Positions 33,204-42,497 of a stretch of DNA of 64,000 nt are shown piece after piece. The notes beneath the pieces were generated by a model. That model was not told the origin of the DNA. It worked only from the letters and a program-made list of their open reading frames with translations, and ran no database searches. How positions within the stretch are numbered: position 1 is the first letter of the stretch; each line of letters starts with the position of its first letter. The position numbers and the translations under genes are program-made. The stretch is from CAVTQY01 sp963736975 (GTDB taxonomy: Bacteria; Pseudomonadota; Alphaproteobacteria; Acetobacterales; Acetobacteraceae), in NCBI GenBank assembly GCA_963736975.1, contig CAVTQY010000001.1, forward strand, positions 2,294,001-2,358,000, written 5' to 3'.

Positions 33204-34391
33204 ATGCCGCAAGCGACGGAACAGCAGATCACCGACTGGCTTGCGGGGCAGCAGGAGGCGATGATCACGCTTTTGCGCGAACTGGTGGATATCGACAGCG
33301 GCAGCTACAACAAACCCGGTATAGACGCGGTCGGCGCCGCGGTGCAGCGATTCCTCAAGGCGCATGACATACCGATTGAAACCATCCCGCAGCCGAGGCA
33401 CGGCGATTGTCTGCGTGCGGCCGTTCCCTGGGACGGACCGACCAGCAATGCCGGCGGGAATGTCGTGCTGATGGGTCATCGCGACACGGTGTTTCCGGAC
33501 GGCGAAGTGACCCGCCGGCCGTTCGCCATAAGCGACGGCATTGCTTACGGCCCCGGTGTTGCGGACATGAAAGCCGGGCTAGTGATGAACTGTTTTGTGC
33601 TCGCCGCCTTCGTGAAATTCGGCGGCGCGCCCGCCCCGCTGGTCGGACTGTTCACCGGCGACGAAGAGATCGGCAGCCCGGAAGGCCGCACGGTTATCGA
33701 GGCAGAGGCACGCCGCGCCCGTGCCGTATTCAACAGCGAACCGGGCCGCGTCTCCGGTAACGTCGTCACCGGCCGCAAGGGCGGCGTGTTCATGCAGATG
33801 CGCATCATCGGCAAGGCGTCGCATTCCGGCGGAAACTTCACCGCCGGGATCAGTGCGATCGAGGAGCTGGCCCGCAAGATCCAGGCGATTCACGCGCTGA
33901 CGTATCTCGACCGCGGCGTGACGCTGAATGTTGGGCTGGTGCGCGGAGGACAGAGCGTCAACACCGTGGCGCCCTGGGCAGAGGGTGAAATCGACCTGCG
34001 CTATATCTCCCCACCCGACCGCGAAGACGCCATGGCGCGGATCGGCCGGATCGTGCAGCAGAGCTACGTCCCGGGCACCACCGCGGAGCTGACCGTTCGC
34101 GGCGAATTCCTGCCGATGGCGCAGAGCGCAACGGCCAAGCGGCTGTTCAACCTATATGTGACCGCCGCCGCCGATAGCGGCTTCGCAACAGACGGGGAGT
34201 TCACCGGTGGTTGCGCCGATTCCGGCTTCACCGCCGCGGTCGGTGCGCCCACGATCTGCGCCGTCGGCCCGGTGGGCGGGAAAGCGCACAGCCCGGATGA
34301 GTTCCTGCGGCTGGACAGCCTGGTCCCGCGCGCCCAGGCCTGCGCGCGCGCGATCCTCCGGCTCGATTTCGGCTGGGCTGTGATCAGCTAG
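33204..34391 (+). CDS. M20-family peptidase (glutamate carboxypeptidase-like)
   Basis: 395 aa zinc peptidase. Metal ligands: MGHRDTVFP (His, Asp), GPGVADMKAGLVMN (Asp), FTGDEEIGS (Glu pair), and later NSEPGR and AHSPDEF with His. The dimerisation domain lies between (RKGGVFMQMRIIGKASHSGG). Most similar in feel to carboxypeptidase G2 enzymes, which release C-terminal Glu. No signal peptide, so cytoplasmic. It begins 35 bases after tRNA-Val, and the long frame upstream crosses the tRNA and is not coding. Confidence 0.88.
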   Translation: MPQATEQQITDWLAGQQEAMITLLRELVDIDSGSYNKPGIDAVGAAVQRFLKAHDIPIETIPQPRHGDCLRAAVPWDGPTSNAGGNVVLMGHRDTVFPDGEVTRRPFAISDGIAYGPGVADMKAGLVMNCFVLAAFVKFGGAPAPLVGLFTGDEEIGSPEGRTVIEAEARRARAVFNSEPGRVSGNVVTGRKGGVFMQMRIIGKASHSGGNFTAGISAIEELARKIQAIHALTYLDRGVTLNVGLVRGGQSVNTVAPWAEGEIDLRYISPPDREDAMARIGRIVQQSYVPGTTAELTVRGEFLPMAQSATAKRLFNLYVTAAADSGFATDGEFTGGCADSGFTAAVGAPTICAVGPVGGKAHSPDEFLRLDSLVPRAQACARAILRLDFGWAVIS

Positions 34392-34399
34392 TCTAAAGT

Positions 34400-36100
34400 C
34401 TAACCCGCAATCAGCTCGAAGCGGTCAACATCGACGAGGCCGCGATCGGTGATCTTCAGATGCGGTATGACGGGCAGCGGCAGGAAGGCGAGTTGCAGGA
34501 ACGGTTCCGGCAGCGGACAACCCATTGCGCGCACGGCGTCGCGTAAGGTTTCGAGGCGAGTGCGTACCGTCTCGAATGGATCGAGGCTCATCAACCCGGC
34601 GAAGGGCAGTGGTAATTCCGCCAGTACCTGCCCGTCACGCGCAGCGACGAAGCCGCCGCCGAGTTCGATCAGGCGGTTGACTGCAAGCGCCATGTCGTCG
34701 TCACCTGCGCCGACGACGCAGACATTATGGCTGTCATGGCCGACCGAGGATGCGAGCGCGCCGTCACGCAGGCCGAAACCTTTGACGAAGCCGCGCCCAA
34801 TATTGCCGTTGCGTCCGTGACGTTCCAGCACGCAGACCTTCAGCAGATCGCGCGGCGGATCGGCGTGTCGCTGACCGTCGCGATAGGGCAGGTCGGCGTG
34901 CAGGTGCTCGGTCAGAATCTTGCCGGGAATGATGCCGATCACCGGTGTCGATGGCCCGGCAGCCGGGTGAGCGAAGCTCGCCGCGGTGACCGGCGTGAGA
35001 TGCATCGTATTGCCGCCGGGCGGAGCCGGCAGAACACGGTCGGGGAAGGAGTCCGCGCTGACAGGGTGGCCGCGCCGCAGCACAAGGCTGATCGAGCACG
35101 ATGCGAGATCATCGAGCAGCAGGATATCAGCGAGATAACCGGGCGCGATCAGGCCACGGTCGCGCAAGCCGAAGCCGCGCGCGGCGGACCAGCTTGCGGC
35201 GCGATATACGGCGACCGGGGAGGCTCCGAGGGTGATCGCGCGCCGCACCAGATGATCGAGATGGCCTTCTTCCTCAATGTCGAGCGGGTTGCGGTCATCG
35301 GTGCAGAGTCCGAGAAAAGGCGACGCGAGATCGTCGATCAATGGCGCCAGTGCTGTGAGGTCTTTCGATACGGTGCCTTCGCGGATCAGCACCTGCATGC
35401 CTTTCGTGAGCTTTTCGCGCCCTTCAGCGAGGCCTGTGGTTTCATGGCAGTTCCGAACACCGCAGGCGAGATAGGCATTCAGCGCTCGGCCGGAGAGCAA
35501 GGGCGCATGGCCGTCGATATGCTGGCCGCTGAAGGCCGCAAGCTTGTCGAGGCAATCGGGATCCTTGTTTAGCACACCTGGCACGTTCATGAACTCCGCC
35601 AGGCCGATCACTTTGGGATGGTCACGGTATGGCAGCAGGTCATCGGCGTTCAGCCGCGCGCCGGAGGTCTCGAGCGGTGTAGCCGGAACGCACGAAGAGA
35701 GCTGCACCCGCAAGTCCATGACGGTGACGACGGCGCTGTCGAGGAAATATCGAAGTCCAGTGCGTCCGAGAACGTTGCAGATCTCGTGCGGGTCGCAGAC
35801 TGCTGTCGTGGTGCCGCGCGGCAGCACGCAGCGATCGAACTCACCCGGGACGACGAGCGTGCTCTCGCAATGGACGTGACTGTCGATGAAGCCGGGAACG
35901 GCGATGCGGCCCCCGGCATCGATTTCCTCCATGCCGCGGTAGCTTTCGCGCGTGCCGACGATGGTGTCGCCGGAGATGGCGATGTCGCCCGCATGCAACT
36001 CGCCGGTGACGAGATCGAGAAGGCGGGCGTTCCGCAGGACGAGGTCGGCCGGGACGCGCCCGAGCGCTTGGTCGATGCGCCGCTCCAGTATCTGACGCAA
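34400..36100 (-). CDS. ade: adenine deaminase
   Basis: Converts adenine to hypoxanthine in purine salvage; amidohydrolase fold, 566 aa. Metal motif DSHVHCEST (about residue 73), GTTTAVCDPHEICNVLG, and GQHIDGHAPLLSG, plus the C-terminal Ade-specific part (GFVKGFGLRDGALASSVGHDSHN; LGGGFVAARDG). Convergent with the M20 peptidase. I place the start at the TTG at 36100: a strong GGAGG stands eight bases before it and no ATG or GTG lies at the right place. The open frame continues to 37111, but that part is antisense to the next gene. Confidence 0.92.
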   Translation of the reverse strand: MRQILERRIDQALGRVPADLVLRNARLLDLVTGELHAGDIAISGDTIVGTRESYRGMEEIDAGGRIAVPGFIDSHVHCESTLVVPGEFDRCVLPRGTTTAVCDPHEICNVLGRTGLRYFLDSAVVTVMDLRVQLSSCVPATPLETSGARLNADDLLPYRDHPKVIGLAEFMNVPGVLNKDPDCLDKLAAFSGQHIDGHAPLLSGRALNAYLACGVRNCHETTGLAEGREKLTKGMQVLIREGTVSKDLTALAPLIDDLASPFLGLCTDDRNPLDIEEEGHLDHLVRRAITLGASPVAVYRAASWSAARGFGLRDRGLIAPGYLADILLLDDLASCSISLVLRRGHPVSADSFPDRVLPAPPGGNTMHLTPVTAASFAHPAAGPSTPVIGIIPGKILTEHLHADLPYRDGQRHADPPRDLLKVCVLERHGRNGNIGRGFVKGFGLRDGALASSVGHDSHNVCVVGAGDDDMALAVNRLIELGGGFVAARDGQVLAELPLPFAGLMSLDPFETVRTRLETLRDAVRAMGCPLPEPFLQLAFLPLPVIPHLKITDRGLVDVDRFELIAG

Positions 36101-36217
36101 TGCCGTTTCCTCCACAAGCGGTGTAGGGGCAGGGGCTTGCGCTTGCAAGCAGCAGGGGTCGCTCTTGAGGCAACCGCGTCGCCCGAGCGACAATCGGACG
36201 AACACCCGGAGATCGAA

Positions 36218-37621
36218 ATGGCCGTCATTCAGTCCAACACCGTCGATGCCGTGCTGAACCACGTGGATGCTGGGGTCGACGAGTTGCGGGAGCGGCTGTT
36301 CGTGCTGCTGCGCATCCCCAGCATCAGCGCCCAGCCCGCACATCAGGGGGATGTTCGCCGGGCCGCCGAATGGGTGTGCGGCGAACTGGCCGGGCTCGGG
36401 TTCAGCGCGAGCCTGCGGGAGACGGCGGGTAACCCTGTGGTGGTGGCCCATCATCCCGGGCCGGACGGGTATCGCGGGCCGCACGTGCTGTTCTACGGCC
36501 ATTACGACGTGCAGCCCGTCGATCCGCTGGAGCTGTGGAAGAGCCCGCCCTTCGAGCCCCAGCTTGTCCAGGGCCCACGCGGGCCGCGTTTCGTCGCCCG
36601 CGGCGCGGTGGACGACAAAGGCCAGACGATGATGTTCATCGAAGCGCTGCGTGCCTGGAAACAGGCGGGCGGCGGCATTCCGGCGCGCATAACCACGGTG
36701 ATCGAAGGCGAGGAGGAGGTGGGCAGCCGCAACCTCGAACCGTTCCTGGAGGCGAATCGCGCCGAGCTCGCGGGCGATTTCGCGCTGATCAGCGATACCG
36801 GCATGTGGGACATCGACACCCCGGCGATCACCACGCGGCTGCGAGGCATGGCCTATACGCAGGTGACGCTCCGCGCGGCGAACCGAGACCTGCATTCGGG
36901 GCTGTATGGCGGTTCGGCGCTCAACCCCATCAACACGCTCTGCGTTGCGCTGGGTGCGCTGCACGATGCCGATGGGCGAATTCAGCTCCCCGGCTTCTAT
37001 GACGGGGTGAAGGAGCCGACCAACGCGCAGGCGGCGCAATGGGAGTCGCTGCATTTCGACGAAACCGCGTTTCTCGGCGATATCGGGTTGAAATATCCCG
37101 TCGGCGAGCATGGGCGCCCCGCTTTGCAGCGCTTATGGGCGCGGCCGACCGCGGATATCAACGGCATCTGGGGCGGCTATACCGGGCCGGGCTCCAAGAC
37201 GGTGATCGCCTCGGAGGCGTTCGCGAAAGTTTCGTTCCGGCTGGTGCCGGGGCAGGACCCGAAGAAGGTGGTCGACGGCTTCCGTCGCTTCCTGACGGAG
37301 CATGTACCAGCGGACGCGCAGATACAGGTGGAAGCCTTTACCGGCTCGCCGGGCATCGAGGTAGCGACGGACTCGCCCTGGATGAAACTGGCGCAGGCGG
37401 CATTGGCGGAGGAGTTCGGCAAGCCGGCCGTGTTGATGGGGAGCGGCGGGTCGATCCCGGTCGTGTCGTCATTCAAGCGGGTGCTGGGGATCGACAGCCT
37501 GCTGATGGGCTTCGGCCTCAACGACGATCAGGTTCACAGTCGGAACGAGAAATTCGAGCAGAAATGCTTCCATCGCGGCATTCGCTCGCACGTGCGGCTG
37601 CTGGCGAAGCTCGGAGGTTGA
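36218..37621 (+). CDS. M20-family dipeptidase
   Basis: 467 aa zinc peptidase of the CNDP/PepV-like group. Ligands: FYGHYDVQPVDP (His, Asp), ARGAVDDKGQTMMF (Asp), EGEEEVGS (Glu pair), ISDTGMWD and the C-terminal GFGLNDDQVHSRNE with His. The middle domain (ANRDLHSGLYGGSALNPINTL) is characteristic of the group. ATG at 36218 with CGGAGA ahead. Divergent from ade with about 117 bases between. Confidence 0.92.
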   Translation: MAVIQSNTVDAVLNHVDAGVDELRERLFVLLRIPSISAQPAHQGDVRRAAEWVCGELAGLGFSASLRETAGNPVVVAHHPGPDGYRGPHVLFYGHYDVQPVDPLELWKSPPFEPQLVQGPRGPRFVARGAVDDKGQTMMFIEALRAWKQAGGGIPARITTVIEGEEEVGSRNLEPFLEANRAELAGDFALISDTGMWDIDTPAITTRLRGMAYTQVTLRAANRDLHSGLYGGSALNPINTLCVALGALHDADGRIQLPGFYDGVKEPTNAQAAQWESLHFDETAFLGDIGLKYPVGEHGRPALQRLWARPTADINGIWGGYTGPGSKTVIASEAFAKVSFRLVPGQDPKKVVDGFRRFLTEHVPADAQIQVEAFTGSPGIEVATDSPWMKLAQAALAEEFGKPAVLMGSGGSIPVVSSFKRVLGIDSLLMGFGLNDDQVHSRNEKFEQKCFHRGIRSHVRLLAKLGG

Positions 37622-37757
37622 GGCGGTATCCCCCCAGGACGAGCGCACGCTTCGCCACGCGCCTTCTGTGGCGAAGGCAGATGCTCTTAAACTCGGCCCC
37701 CACTACCACGTTGGCCATCGTGCGGGCGTGTTAGCGGCCATCCCGCGGTTGGCGAAG

Positions 37758-38605
37758 CGTGTGGACAAAGCGAAGGGGGATTCCCCCGACGCGGCGCGGT
37801 GTGATTCGACGCTGATCTTCATGCGGGAGATCAGCGGTGATCCGAGGGCGGCTGAGCGATGACGAATGGGGGTTCTTCGAACCGTTCGTAACCGAGAGCG
37901 GGCCGCTTCGGGGGCCCCGCCACGAGACCATCGGCGTACGCTGGACGCGATCTTTTGGATCACCCGCACCGGCGCGCCCTGGCGTGACCTGCCGGAGGAG
38001 CTGGGCAACTGGAACTCGGTCCATCGCCAGTTCCGCCGCTGGACCGTGAGTGGGCTCTGGGACCTGATGCTGGCCGCTCTCGCCGAGGGTGGCGGCGGCG
38101 ACGCGCTACAGATGATCGACAGCACCATCGTCCGCGCCCACCACTGCGCAGCGGGTGGAAGGGGGGGACTCAGAAACAGGCTCTTGGCCGTTCGCGCGGC
38201 GGCTTCTCGACCAAGATCCACCTTCGGGCCAACGCTGAGGGTCTTCCGATCGGTCTCCTTCTAACGCCCGGCGAAGCCCATGACAGCACCGTCTATGCCG
38301 ATCTGATGGCCGAGCACGATATTGACCCCGAAGTGCTGCTGGCCGATCGCGGCTACGACAGCGATGCCATCCGCGAGGACGTTCGGGCGCGGCACGCAGC
38401 GCCCGAGATCCCCACCAAAAAGAGCCGCCGCGTTCAGCACTCGGTCGACCGCGCCCTCTATGCCCTGCGCAACCGCATCGAGCGCTTCATCAACTGCCTC
38501 AAGAACAGCCGCCGCGTCGCTACCCGCTACGATCATACAGCCAGCAGCTTCGTCGGCTTCGCCATGCTGGCCTCCATTCGACAGTGGATCAACTTTGTCC
38601 ACGCG
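37758..38605 (+). mobile_element. IS5-type insertion sequence (about 850 bp)
   Basis: The left end (CGTGTGGACAAAG, 37758-37770) and right end (CTTTGTCCACGCG, 38593-38605) are inverted repeats with one mismatch in 13, enclosing the transposase and giving a length normal for the IS427 subgroup of IS5. No clear target duplication is seen. The transposase stop lies six bases beyond the right repeat. Ends were found by eye and may be a few bases off. Confidence 0.6.
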
Positions 38606-38611
38606 GCCTAG
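37837..38611 (+). pseudogene. IS5-family transposase, spread over three frames
   Basis: A DDE transposase whose parts lie in three frames. RLSDDEWGFFEPFV is in the first, from a GTG. LDAIFWITRTGAPWRDLPEELG and MIDSTIVRAHH (first Asp) are in the second. LLADRGYDSDAIR (second Asp), RNRIERFIN (Glu) and FAMLASIRQWINFVHAA are in the third. The breaks are near 37905-37915, beside a run of five G, and at the run of seven G at 38161-38167. Some IS427-type elements use one programmed frameshift, so the first could be natural; two breaks suggest decay or homopolymer errors. Confidence 0.85.
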
Positions 38612-38701
38612 CCCGGTCAGCGTCTCGATCGAGACGGTGGTATGCAAGAACGCTCGCCTTTCGTACCCGTGCCTGCCTCTCGCCATAAGGCTTCGAACGC
38701 G

Positions 38702-39484
38702 ATGTCCATGCCCTTCTCCCTTGCTGCATGCGCTGAGATGCTCTGGCTGGACAAGTCCATGGACTGGCGCCTGCGACGCCTGACAGAAATGGGCTTTCAG
38801 TGCGGTATCTGGAACTGGACGAACCACGACCTTCGTATGCTGGCAAACTCGGGGGCGACGTTTTCGTCCATGACTGGGTATCTGCGGGGGCGCCTGGCGG
38901 ACGACAGCGGCGCCGAAGAGCTTCTGGCCACGGCGCGGCAATCCATCGAGGTCGGCAAACGGCTGAACGTGGCTCGGCTCAACCTTCACGGCACCGGCTT
39001 GGACGAAGGAGGGGCACCCGTCACCCCATGCGAAAGCGTTACCGGAGCGATGTGGCTGAAGGCGCGCGATACGCTCGCACGGATTGCCGATCTGGCTGAA
39101 GAACAGGGTGTGGTGTTCATGCTCGAGAACCTGAACCTTCCGGTCGATCACCCTGGCGTGCCCTTCGCGCTTGCCCGTGACACACTGACGCTGGTGTCGT
39201 CGATCGATCGTCCGGGGCTCAGGCTGAACCTTGATCTGTATCACGCGCAGATTGGCGAAGGTAACCTCATTGAACTTTGCCGCGCCTCTCTGCCCTGGAT
39301 CGGCGAGATCCAGGTGGCCGACGTGCCGGGGCGCAAGGAGCCGGGTACCGGCGAAATCAATTACGCGGGTGTCGCGAAGGCGCTCAGGGAGATGGGCTAT
39401 TGCGGTGCGGTTTGCATCGAGGCCTTCGCCTCCGGCGACGTGGAGACTGCGCTTGAGGCTTTTCGGACGGCATTCGCCGCTTGA
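38702..39484 (+). CDS. hydroxypyruvate isomerase-like TIM-barrel protein
   Basis: 260 aa sugar-phosphate isomerase/epimerase fold. MSMPFSLAACAEMLWLD at the start, MGFQCGIWNW, the metal-ligand segments VVFMLENLN (Glu), DLYHAQIGEGN (His), IGEIQVADVPGRKEPGTGEINY and VCIEAF, as in Hyi. It probably interconverts hydroxypyruvate and tartronate semialdehyde or a related 2-hydroxy-3-oxo acid. It begins about 100 bases after the IS, which may have separated it from its original promoter or partners. Confidence 0.85.
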   Translation: MSMPFSLAACAEMLWLDKSMDWRLRRLTEMGFQCGIWNWTNHDLRMLANSGATFSSMTGYLRGRLADDSGAEELLATARQSIEVGKRLNVARLNLHGTGLDEGGAPVTPCESVTGAMWLKARDTLARIADLAEEQGVVFMLENLNLPVDHPGVPFALARDTLTLVSSIDRPGLRLNLDLYHAQIGEGNLIELCRASLPWIGEIQVADVPGRKEPGTGEINYAGVAKALREMGYCGAVCIEAFASGDVETALEAFRTAFAA

Positions 39485-39544
39485 ACGCGGATTGCTTCGC
39501 TGCACTCGCAATGAGAAGGCAAGTCTCTGATCCAGGACATTCCG

Positions 39545-40147
39545 ATGGCCCTGCTCGAATTACGCGGACTGCGCAGCAGCTTGGCTGGCCCGTTCGACCT
39601 TGCGGTGGAGCGTGGCGAGTGCATCGCCATCACCGGTCCGTCCGGCGCCGGCAAAAGCCTGTTGCTGCGCATGATCGCCGATCTCGACCCGAACGAGGGA
39701 GAGGTTTTGCTGGATGGGCGGGAGCGGCAGAGCTGGCCGGCGCCGGCTTGGCGGCAGCAGGTGGTCTATAACGCGGCCGAACCGGGCTGGTGGGCCGAGC
39801 GAGTCAGGGACCATTTCCCGGGCCCGGCACTCGCCCGCCTGCGGGAGATGATGCCGCTGCTCGATCTTGCGGAACCGTTGCTGGGTGCACCGGTGATTCA
39901 GCTTTCGACCGGTGAGCGCCAGCGCATGGCGGTGATCCGCGCGCTGGCGCTTGGGTCTCCGGTGCTGTTGCTGGACGAGCCGACCGCCGCGCTCGATCAG
40001 GACTCGACCGGGCTGGTGGAGGAATTGTTGGGCGAGCGGCTGAGCGCCGGCACCGCGATCGTGGCGGTGACGCACAATCTGGAGCAGGCGCAGCGGCTCG
40101 GGTCGCGGCGGTTTCGGATGCAGGCGCGCCGGCTCACGGCGGTATGA
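39545..40147 (+). CDS. ABC transporter ATP-binding protein (YbbL/FetA-like)
   Basis: 200 aa ATPase. Walker A GPSGAGKS at residues 31-38, signature LSTGERQR, Walker B VLLLDEPTA and switch VTHN. Short for an ABC ATPase, as in FetA. Its stop overlaps the permease start (ATGA), and the pair looks like the FetAB/YbbLM exporter linked to iron or oxidative stress. The function is from family knowledge. Confidence 0.88.
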   Translation: MALLELRGLRSSLAGPFDLAVERGECIAITGPSGAGKSLLLRMIADLDPNEGEVLLDGRERQSWPAPAWRQQVVYNAAEPGWWAERVRDHFPGPALARLREMMPLLDLAEPLLGAPVIQLSTGERQRMAVIRALALGSPVLLLDEPTAALDQDSTGLVEELLGERLSAGTAIVAVTHNLEQAQRLGSRRFRMQARRLTAV

Positions 40148-40941
40148 AACCAATCCTGCTCTCCTGGCCGGACCTGCTGATCGCGGCGGTGCTGCTGCTG
40201 GTGGATGGCGCGCTGTCGGTGTGGCTGCAGCTCGCGTTGCATCGCCAGCTCGCCTGGGCGGCGGCGAGGATGGTGATTCAGCTCGTTGTTGTGGGCTTGA
40301 TTTTGCGTGCGGTGTTCGCGGTGTCTTCGCCGGCGCTGACGCTTGGCGTGATCCTGGTGATGGTGGCGATCGCCGGACGCGAAGTGGCGGCGCGACCGGA
40401 GCAGCGGCTGACTCGATTTGGCAATCTCGCGGTCGGCGCCTCGGCGGTTGCATTTGCAACTTTTCTCACCTCGATCCTGGCTTTGACCACCGCAATTCGA
40501 CCGACGCCGTGGTTCGATCCACGCTATTCGATCCCGCTCGCGGGCATCGTGCTGGGGAATGTGCTGAACGGGGCGAGCCTGGCGCTCGATGGCGTGCTGG
40601 GCGGGGTGGTGCGCGAGCGGGCGGCGATCGAGGCGCAGCTCGCGCTGGGGGCAAGCTATGCGCAGGCGACCCGGGGCCTGGTGCGGGCGTCGGTGAGGCG
40701 GGCCTTGGTGCCGGTGATCAACACGATGTCGGCGGCGGGGATCGTGACGCTGCCCGGGATCATGACCGGGCAGATCCTGGCGGGGATGGACCCGCTGGAG
40801 GCGGCGAAATACCAGATCCTGCTGATCTTCCTGTTAGCCGGCGGGAGCGGGCTCGCGGCCGTCGCGGTGGTGTATCTGGCGATGGCACGGTTGACGGACG
40901 ATCGTCAGCGGCTGCGTCTGGATCGCCTGGTGCAGCGGTGA
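40144..40941 (+). CDS. ABC transporter permease (YbbM/FetB, UPF0014)
   Basis: 265 aa with about seven membrane helices. Diagnostic family stretch: IVLGNVLNGASLALDGVL, GASYAQATRGLVRASVRRALVPVINTM and TLPGIMTGQILAGMDPLEAAKYQI. It partners the overlapping ATPase gene. Reported family members export iron or raise peroxide resistance; the substrate here is not shown. Confidence 0.92.
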   Translation: MKPILLSWPDLLIAAVLLLVDGALSVWLQLALHRQLAWAAARMVIQLVVVGLILRAVFAVSSPALTLGVILVMVAIAGREVAARPEQRLTRFGNLAVGASAVAFATFLTSILALTTAIRPTPWFDPRYSIPLAGIVLGNVLNGASLALDGVLGGVVRERAAIEAQLALGASYAQATRGLVRASVRRALVPVINTMSAAGIVTLPGIMTGQILAGMDPLEAAKYQILLIFLLAGGSGLAAVAVVYLAMARLTDDRQRLRLDRLVQR

Positions 40942-41232
40942 AATGCGCCCACCTTGGTAAGCCGAGGCCCCGATGCTTCAGCACGTACCCAAGGTTGGCC
41001 GTGTGGTGCGGGCTGGTATTGTCGGTCCGACACAGAGATAACCGAGAACGCAGCGATCTCGGAGAAACAGGGATCATCCAGGCCGGTGGCGGTGGACCGA
41101 ACAGATCATTGGGTTGGGCATCAGGGTAGATGCTCTGCGATCTCGGCGAGCTCCGTGTTGAATGTGTCACGCTGCGCCAAACGTTCGGTTCGGATCAGGC
41201 TCCATCGCTGCGCGGAGTTCGGGCCGCTGATA
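40942..41232. other. intergenic stretch, nothing recognised
   Basis: About 290 bases between the convergent permease and anti-sigma genes. A minus-strand frame (40760-41170) crosses it, but its later half is antisense to the permease and no family pattern is seen. Could be a relic of lost sequence. Confidence 0.4.
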
Positions 41233-41994
41233 TTACATCTCGTGCCATACCTGGGTAGAGACGGTATGCAAGACAGGCATGGGCTCGCTGCCGATCACGC
41301 TGATGCCCAGCCCGTCATGCGCCCAGACGAAACCAGTGGCGTCGTTGCCGTGCACCTGCTGCATCGGCGTATTCATGCCCCGCTGCTCCATCGGGCGGAT
41401 GAACAGCGTAATGCGATCTCCTCGCGCATTGCTGTAGAGAAACATACAGGCTGGCCCCTGTTGCGTCGCCAGCAATCGGCCGCCGATCAGCCGATAGCCG
41501 GATTTGGAGAGGTCCGGCGGCGACACTGACCGGCCGAGCCGGTCGGACAGCCAGTTGACCATTTGGGCCTCGTGCTCGGTGCCGAACTCAACCGGGTGCA
41601 TGGGATCGGTTGCGAACACGCGCTGCGCGGCGACTGCTTCCATGCCGACCGACATGATGCCCTGCGGCCCGCTCGGACCATGAGCGAACCAACCCGCGCC
41701 GCCGCCGAGAACCAGGGCAAGCACGATGGATGCCGCCATTTGCCAGCGCGCCCAGCCGCGCCGCCCGGCGCGCATCTCCAGCAGCCGAGCGACACTGAGC
41801 CCGGCCGGGACTGGCTCCCGCGCTTTCCAGGCGAGCGCGTCGCGCAATGCCTGGCTCGCCGCCTGCCAGCCGGCGACCCGCGCCGCCGCCTCCGGATGCT
41901 CCTCGAGATAGCGCTCGACAACGGAGCGCCGCCCGGGATCAAGGAACCCGTCTACATACGCGTGCAGATCGTCCTCGCCGATCGGAGCGGTCAT
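41233..41994 (-). CDS. anti-sigma factor (membrane-bound)
   Basis: 253 aa partner of the ECF sigma factor whose gene overlaps its start by ATGA. The N-terminal anti-sigma part is about residues 1-95 (DDLHAYVDGFLDPGRRSVVERYLEEHP). The zinc-type H-x3-C-x2-C motif is absent. One membrane helix follows (MAASIVLALVLGGGAGWFA, about residues 85-103). The periplasmic part includes EVARVFATDPMHPVEFG-like sequence, LSDRLGRSVSPPDLSKSGY and GRLLATQQGPACMFLY. It is a member of the FecR-unrelated transmembrane regulators found widely with ECF sigma factors; the signal it senses is unknown. Confidence 0.85.
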   Translation of the reverse strand: MTAPIGEDDLHAYVDGFLDPGRRSVVERYLEEHPEAAARVAGWQAASQALRDALAWKAREPVPAGLSVARLLEMRAGRRGWARWQMAASIVLALVLGGGAGWFAHGPSGPQGIMSVGMEAVAAQRVFATDPMHPVEFGTEHEAQMVNWLSDRLGRSVSPPDLSKSGYRLIGGRLLATQQGPACMFLYSNARGDRITLFIRPMEQRGMNTPMQQVHGNDATGFVWAHDGLGISVIGSEPMPVLHTVSTQVWHEM

Positions 41995-42497
41995 TTCACC
42001 CTCCGCAACGCCGGCCGTTCGCGTCCTTCAGCGAAATCGCGCAGCCGGTCCCGGGCGCGGCTCAGGCGCGACATCACCGTGCCGATCGGAACCCCGAGCA
42101 GGCTGGCCACTTCGCTGTACTGAAAGCCCTCTACAGCGACCAAAAGAATGACCTGGCGGTGCTCCTCGGGCAGGGTCTCGAGGCCGCGCAGGACGTCCCG
42201 TATGTCCGCGCTGGCCGGCTGGGATGGCGGTACGGCAAGATCGGCCTCGACGTTGTCCGCCGTTACCTGGGTGCGGCGTTTCATGCGCCGCCAGCGGCTG
42301 ACGTAGAGGTTATGCATAATTGTGAACAGCCAAGGCTTGAGTTCACGTTCGTTCCTGAGCGTGCCGATACGGTCGATGGCGCGCAGCAGACAGTCCTGCA
42401 CCAGGTCGTCGGCGTCGCTCGAATTGCGCAGCAATGTCCAGGCGTAACGACGCAAAGCCGGGATATTCTCCTCCAGTCTCGCAAGCGCCGGCATCAT
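41991..42497 (-). CDS. ECF-type RNA polymerase sigma factor
   Basis: 168 aa sigma-70 family member. Region 2 is about residues 8-75 (LRRYAWTLLRNSSDADDLVQDCLL, then PWLFTIMHNLYVSRWRR). Region 4 is about residues 105-160 (LETLPEEHRQVILLVAVEGFQYSEVASLLGVPIGTVMSRLSRARDRL). Two ATGs stand side by side at 42497 and 42494; the GGGGAG spacing favours the second. It is cotranscribed with its anti-sigma. Its targets could include the divergent cytochrome/GMC genes, but no repeated promoter motif was confirmed. Confidence 0.92.
   Translation of the reverse strand: MMPALARLEENIPALRRYAWTLLRNSSDADDLVQDCLLRAIDRIGTLRNERELKPWLFTIMHNLYVSRWRRMKRRTQVTADNVEADLAVPPSQPASADIRDVLRGLETLPEEHRQVILLVAVEGFQYSEVASLLGVPIGTVMSRLSRARDRLRDFAEGRERPALRRVK

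Noticed and set aside
36101..37111. N-terminal extension of adenine deaminase
   Set aside because: Antisense to the M20 dipeptidase and not homologous to the deaminase family.
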